Positions 7,365 through 9,861 of a stretch of DNA of 9,861 nucleotides are shown one piece after another; the stretch's first letter is position 1; the number at the start of each line of letters is the position of its first letter. The notes beneath the pieces are model-generated. The model worked only from the letters and a program-made list of their open reading frames with translations. It did no database searches and was not told the DNA's origin. The position numbers and the translations under genes are program-made. Source of the DNA: Candidatus Pollutiaquabacter sp. (lineage in GTDB: Bacteria > Bacteroidota > Bacteroidia > AKYH767-A > 2013-40CM-41-45). Location of the stretch: NCBI GenBank assembly GCA_903854075.1, contig CAINVI010000001.1, positions 1 to 9,861 on the forward strand, given 5' to 3'.

Positions 7365-9686
7365 TCAGAACGACAAGGTGAGGCCTAGGTTCGGCAAAAT
7401 CGGCAGCTGGTAGATTTTTTGGGCAGTGAATCGGTTTACGTAAAAGATGTTGTTCCGGTCGTAAGCGTTGGTTGCGCCGGCGTTGATTTCCAATGTGGTG
7501 TTCTTCTTGAATTTGATTGTCCGTTGAATGGATACGTCCAGTCTGTGGAACGAAGAAAGTCGTCCTTCGTTGAGTGGACCATATATCGTTGACACGTTGC
7601 CATTCTGCTGACTGAGGTCCGTGCCAATGCCATTATTAAAAGTCAGCTGCTCGTAATAGCCTGCAGACTGGGTGAAAGGAAAGGGAGAGCCGAAATTCCA
7701 TCGTGCGCTGGCCATCCAATGACGGTCTTTACCGAACGAATAGGTGGCGAGAAGGTTGACGTTGTGACGTCGGTCAAAGTTCGGCCAATACGTGCGTATG
7801 CCGTCGTACCGCTGCACAGAGGCGTACGAATACACGCACCAGAAATAGAAGCCGTTATAGTCGTAGTTCAATAGGAAGTCGATTCCTTTTGCCAGGCCGT
7901 TTTCAATGATGAAGTCTTTCTTGAGATAATCCGGCTTTGACGAATTCTGTGGTGAGTCTTCGTATAACTTGTCCCGGTTGATGTTTTGAAGTTGAATAAA
8001 ATCTTTTAAGTAGGCTTCTACATTCAAGGATAAGTGATGCGGCAGGTCAACTTCAAAACCGGCAATCAGGTGGCGGGCTTTCTGCAACCGTGATGTAACT
8101 TCTTTTCCGTCAAAGGTGGATGGCAGATTGTCGGATCCGGTAAGAAAGCTGTAAAACAAATTGACTACATCGCGGTCGGAAGTTCCGGCCATCAGATTTT
8201 GTGCGTAATACCCCGAAGCGGCCTTGAAACGAAGATTCTCGCTGGCCTTATATTTTACACCAAGGCGTGGCTCGAAGGAAAGTTCTGCCAACGAAGCATA
8301 ATAAGCGAGACGAATTCCAGGCTCAACGACCCAGCGGTCCGATACGGCTTTGTATTTCAGAAAGCCGCCTCCCTGTGTGGAATTCTGGTTTTGTTCCGTC
8401 TTCGTTCCGATGATGTTCTCGTAACTGTAATTGGTTTTTATGCCGGCTACATCAATACCATACTTAATTTCACTGCGACCTTTGAAGTTCGTGAAATTGA
8501 AACCGGAATTGAAGCCGCCGATTTCACTGTAGCGCGAGGAAGCTCCTTCTTCGGTTATTTCGATGCCATAATTGGTAAACGCAAAATTACCGTCAACCAG
8601 CAAGGTGGATCCGGAAGGGATGACAATAAAGCTAGTGCCGACACCTTTGGCATCCCAATTCAATGCAGCGATACTGTTGTAGTCGGCGCGGTCACTGAAA
8701 TTGAAGCCGAAGAAACTGACTTTGCTTCCCGTGGAACTGCTGAATGACAATTTTCCATACAAATCCATGAACGAGAAGGGGAGTCCGTTTTCATCCACAT
8801 ACGGGTAAAATGTTTTTGAGGATTGGTCCAAATAGGATGTGCGGGCGGAAAAAAGAAAGGAGGAGCTGCCTTCTTCGTTTTCTTTTTCAGCGCGTAGTGG
8901 ACCCTCGAGGATGACTTTAGAAGAAAAAGTATTGACGCCCACCTTACCGGCCAAACGTCGTTTGTTTCCGTCGCGCGTGGTGATGTCCATAATCGAGGAA
9001 ATACGGTCGCCATATTCGGCGTTATAGCCGCCGGTGTAAACATCGGCACCACGAATGATATCCGGGTCGATCACCGAAAACAGTCCGATAGAATGGAACG
9101 GATTGTAAATGATCATTCCGTCCAGCAACAGTTTATTCTGTATAGGTGTTCCGCCGCGAATGTAAAGCTGTCCTCCCTGATCACCGGATGAGATTACTCC
9201 CGGAAGAACTTGCAGGTATTGCGCCAGATCCGCTTCGCCACCCACAGAAGGCAATTGCTTGATTTCTTTGGTTACAATTTTGTTCACCGAAACACGAACG
9301 TCGGTTTTCTTTTCTTCGCTTTCTGCCGTCACCTGTAATTCCTTCATCTGGATAGAAGACTTCTTCAGGTATAGTTTGCGCGTTAGAATGTCGCCCGCTT
9401 TGACGCTGATGGATTGGCGCACCGTATCGTAACCGATCGAGGTGATCATCAATTCGTATTCGCCCGGTGGAATTCGTGAAATGGAAAAGAAACCGTCGAG
9501 ATTTGTCTGCCCACCCAAGGTGGTTCCTTTCAAATAGACACTGGTGTAAATTGCCGGTTCGGAGGATTCCTGCTCGTAAACAAAGCCACGAATGTCGCCG
9601 GTCTGTCCAAACGACAGTGCCGAGATCAGCAGTAGAACAAAGGCTAGAAAATAAGATCCGAAGCTGGGGTTTATCCGTATGCGCAT
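7365..9686 (-). CDS. TonB-dependent outer-membrane receptor with carboxypeptidase-regulatory-like N-terminal domain
   Basis: Probable outer-membrane transporter energised by TonB; substrate unknown. Numbered from ATG 9684-9686 (773 residues): signal peptide ~1-27 (MRIRINPS, hydrophobic FLAFVLLLISALSF, then GQTGD); carboxypeptidase D regulatory-like beta-sandwich ~30-120 (GFVYEQ, LKGTTLGGQTNLDGFFSI, PPGEYELMITSIGYD); plug ~135-237 (EADLAQYLQVLPGV, GGQLYIRGGTPIQNKLLLDG, GGYNAEYGDRISSIMDI); beta-barrel to the end, closing on LGLTLSF with the terminal Phe usual for outer-membrane barrels. The frame also opens three codons earlier at a GTG (9693-9695), but the ATG gives a standard signal peptide, so I prefer it. 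No SusD-like gene follows, so it is not a classical SusC/SusD pair; it looks like the stand-alone receptor type with the DGM-IYNPFH plug motif. I see no Fur-like box or other regulatory element. Length and domain order are complete, with no frameshift. Confidence 0.93.
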   Translation of the reverse strand: MRIRINPSFGSYFLAFVLLLISALSFGQTGDIRGFVYEQESSEPAIYTSVYLKGTTLGGQTNLDGFFSISRIPPGEYELMITSIGYDTVRQSISVKAGDILTRKLYLKKSSIQMKELQVTAESEEKKTDVRVSVNKIVTKEIKQLPSVGGEADLAQYLQVLPGVISSGDQGGQLYIRGGTPIQNKLLLDGMIIYNPFHSIGLFSVIDPDIIRGADVYTGGYNAEYGDRISSIMDITTRDGNKRRLAGKVGVNTFSSKVILEGPLRAEKENEEGSSSFLFSARTSYLDQSSKTFYPYVDENGLPFSFMDLYGKLSFSSSTGSKVSFFGFNFSDRADYNSIAALNWDAKGVGTSFIVIPSGSTLLVDGNFAFTNYGIEITEEGASSRYSEIGGFNSGFNFTNFKGRSEIKYGIDVAGIKTNYSYENIIGTKTEQNQNSTQGGGFLKYKAVSDRWVVEPGIRLAYYASLAELSFEPRLGVKYKASENLRFKAASGYYAQNLMAGTSDRDVVNLFYSFLTGSDNLPSTFDGKEVTSRLQKARHLIAGFEVDLPHHLSLNVEAYLKDFIQLQNINRDKLYEDSPQNSSKPDYLKKDFIIENGLAKGIDFLLNYDYNGFYFWCVYSYASVQRYDGIRTYWPNFDRRHNVNLLATYSFGKDRHWMASARWNFGSPFPFTQSAGYYEQLTFNNGIGTDLSQQNGNVSTIYGPLNEGRLSSFHRLDVSIQRTIKFKKNTTLEINAGATNAYDRNNIFYVNRFTAQKIYQLPILPNLGLTLSF

Positions 9687-9737
9687 AAGCGGCACGAATG
9701 TAGTTAATTCAATGCAGATGGAAAAGTTGTCTGCGTA

Positions 9738-9767
9738 GCAGCCCGTTACTAACTATCGGCGGGTTGC
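9738..9767. repeat. Imperfect GC-rich inverted repeat between the EVE gene and the receptor gene
   Basis: GCAGCCCG (9738-9745) pairs with CGGGTTGC (9760-9767) with one G-U pair in a plus-strand RNA and one A-C mismatch in a minus-strand RNA. It falls in the 89-bp gap just after the stop of the EVE gene and could end that transcript, but no clean T tract follows on the minus strand. The gap otherwise shows only a poor TACATTCG match to the -7 box directly before the receptor gene. Confidence 0.25.
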
Positions 9768-9775
9768 GGTGCGAG

Positions 9776-9861
9776 TCAGTTGCCGGTTTTTGTAGTGCTC
9801 AACAGAAGGATTTTATCGAATTCTGCCTGCGTAACGGGCATTACGGAGAGCCGGCTCATGC
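9776..9861 (-). CDS. EVE-domain protein, C-terminal end only
   Basis: Only the last 27 codons and the TGA stop (9776-9778) are in the window; the rest lies beyond the right edge. The translated tail contains MSRLSVMPVTQAEFDKIL, which matches my memory of the C-terminus of EVE (DUF55) family proteins: SRLSV, V/M-QPV or MPVT, then an acidic-Phe helix ending the domain. EVE domains are PUA-like folds thought to bind modified bases in DNA or RNA; bacterial single-domain members are small cytoplasmic proteins of roughly 135-155 residues. The tail after the motif (LLSTTKTGN) is a short unremarkable extension. The call rests on a short motif, so an unrelated protein with a similar tail cannot be excluded. 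Confidence 0.7.
   Translation of the reverse strand, partial: MSRLSVMPVTQAEFDKILLLSTTKTGN

Noticed and set aside
8199..8747. 182-codon open frame on the plus strand inside the receptor gene
   Set aside because: Antisense to the receptor barrel, with no recognisable domain; a shadow frame.

Overview
The window looks like a chromosomal segment of a Bacteroidota bacterium, probably an uncultured Flavobacteriales- or Chitinophagales-like lineage. Three things point there: a TonB-dependent outer-membrane receptor with the N-terminal carboxypeptidase-regulatory-like domain typical of the phylum; a very large secreted Thr/Ser/Gly/Cys-rich repeat protein of the kind exported by type IX secretion; and two TAnnTTTG elements matching the Bacteroidota -7 promoter box. 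The genus cannot be read from the sequence.

All recognisable genes lie on the minus strand, so transcription runs from high to low coordinates. From the right edge: (i) 9776-9861, the last 27 codons of an EVE-domain protein; (ii) 7365-9686, a complete TonB-dependent receptor with no SusD partner; (iii) 5617-7233, a complete CTP synthase (pyrG) starting at GTG, with its own candidate promoter and an AT-rich hairpin overlapping its stop codon; (iv) 5116-5616, about 500 bp without a gene, holding two inverted repeats and a good candidate promoter; (v) 1-5115, the first 1705 codons of a giant secreted protein that runs off the left edge. The last is the largest gene here. It is easily missed because it has no stop codon inside the window, and all short frames within 1-5115 are its shadows.

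The giant protein has a signal peptide, an N-terminal globular domain, and at least eight units resembling bacterial pre-peptidase C-terminal (PPC-like) beta-sandwich domains. Recurrent landmarks are ND-E/D-PC at the start, DVWF in the middle, VYxGxC...CNDN/CDDN, and a final YxRIW...F-x-hydrophobic-C. Its most unusual property is that short modules of other repeat families are inserted in frame inside units or domains: a GMxVxG...GTTV region in the N-terminal domain, a GxGYxxxATYTGVTI module in unit 5, and another GMxVxG module in unit 7.

The genes do not form an obvious pathway. pyrG is housekeeping nucleotide metabolism, the receptor and giant protein are cell-surface functions, and the EVE protein probably reads modified nucleic acid. 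Separate candidate promoters for pyrG and the giant gene suggest independent transcription units. I see no tRNA, rRNA, CRISPR array, insertion sequence or phage gene.
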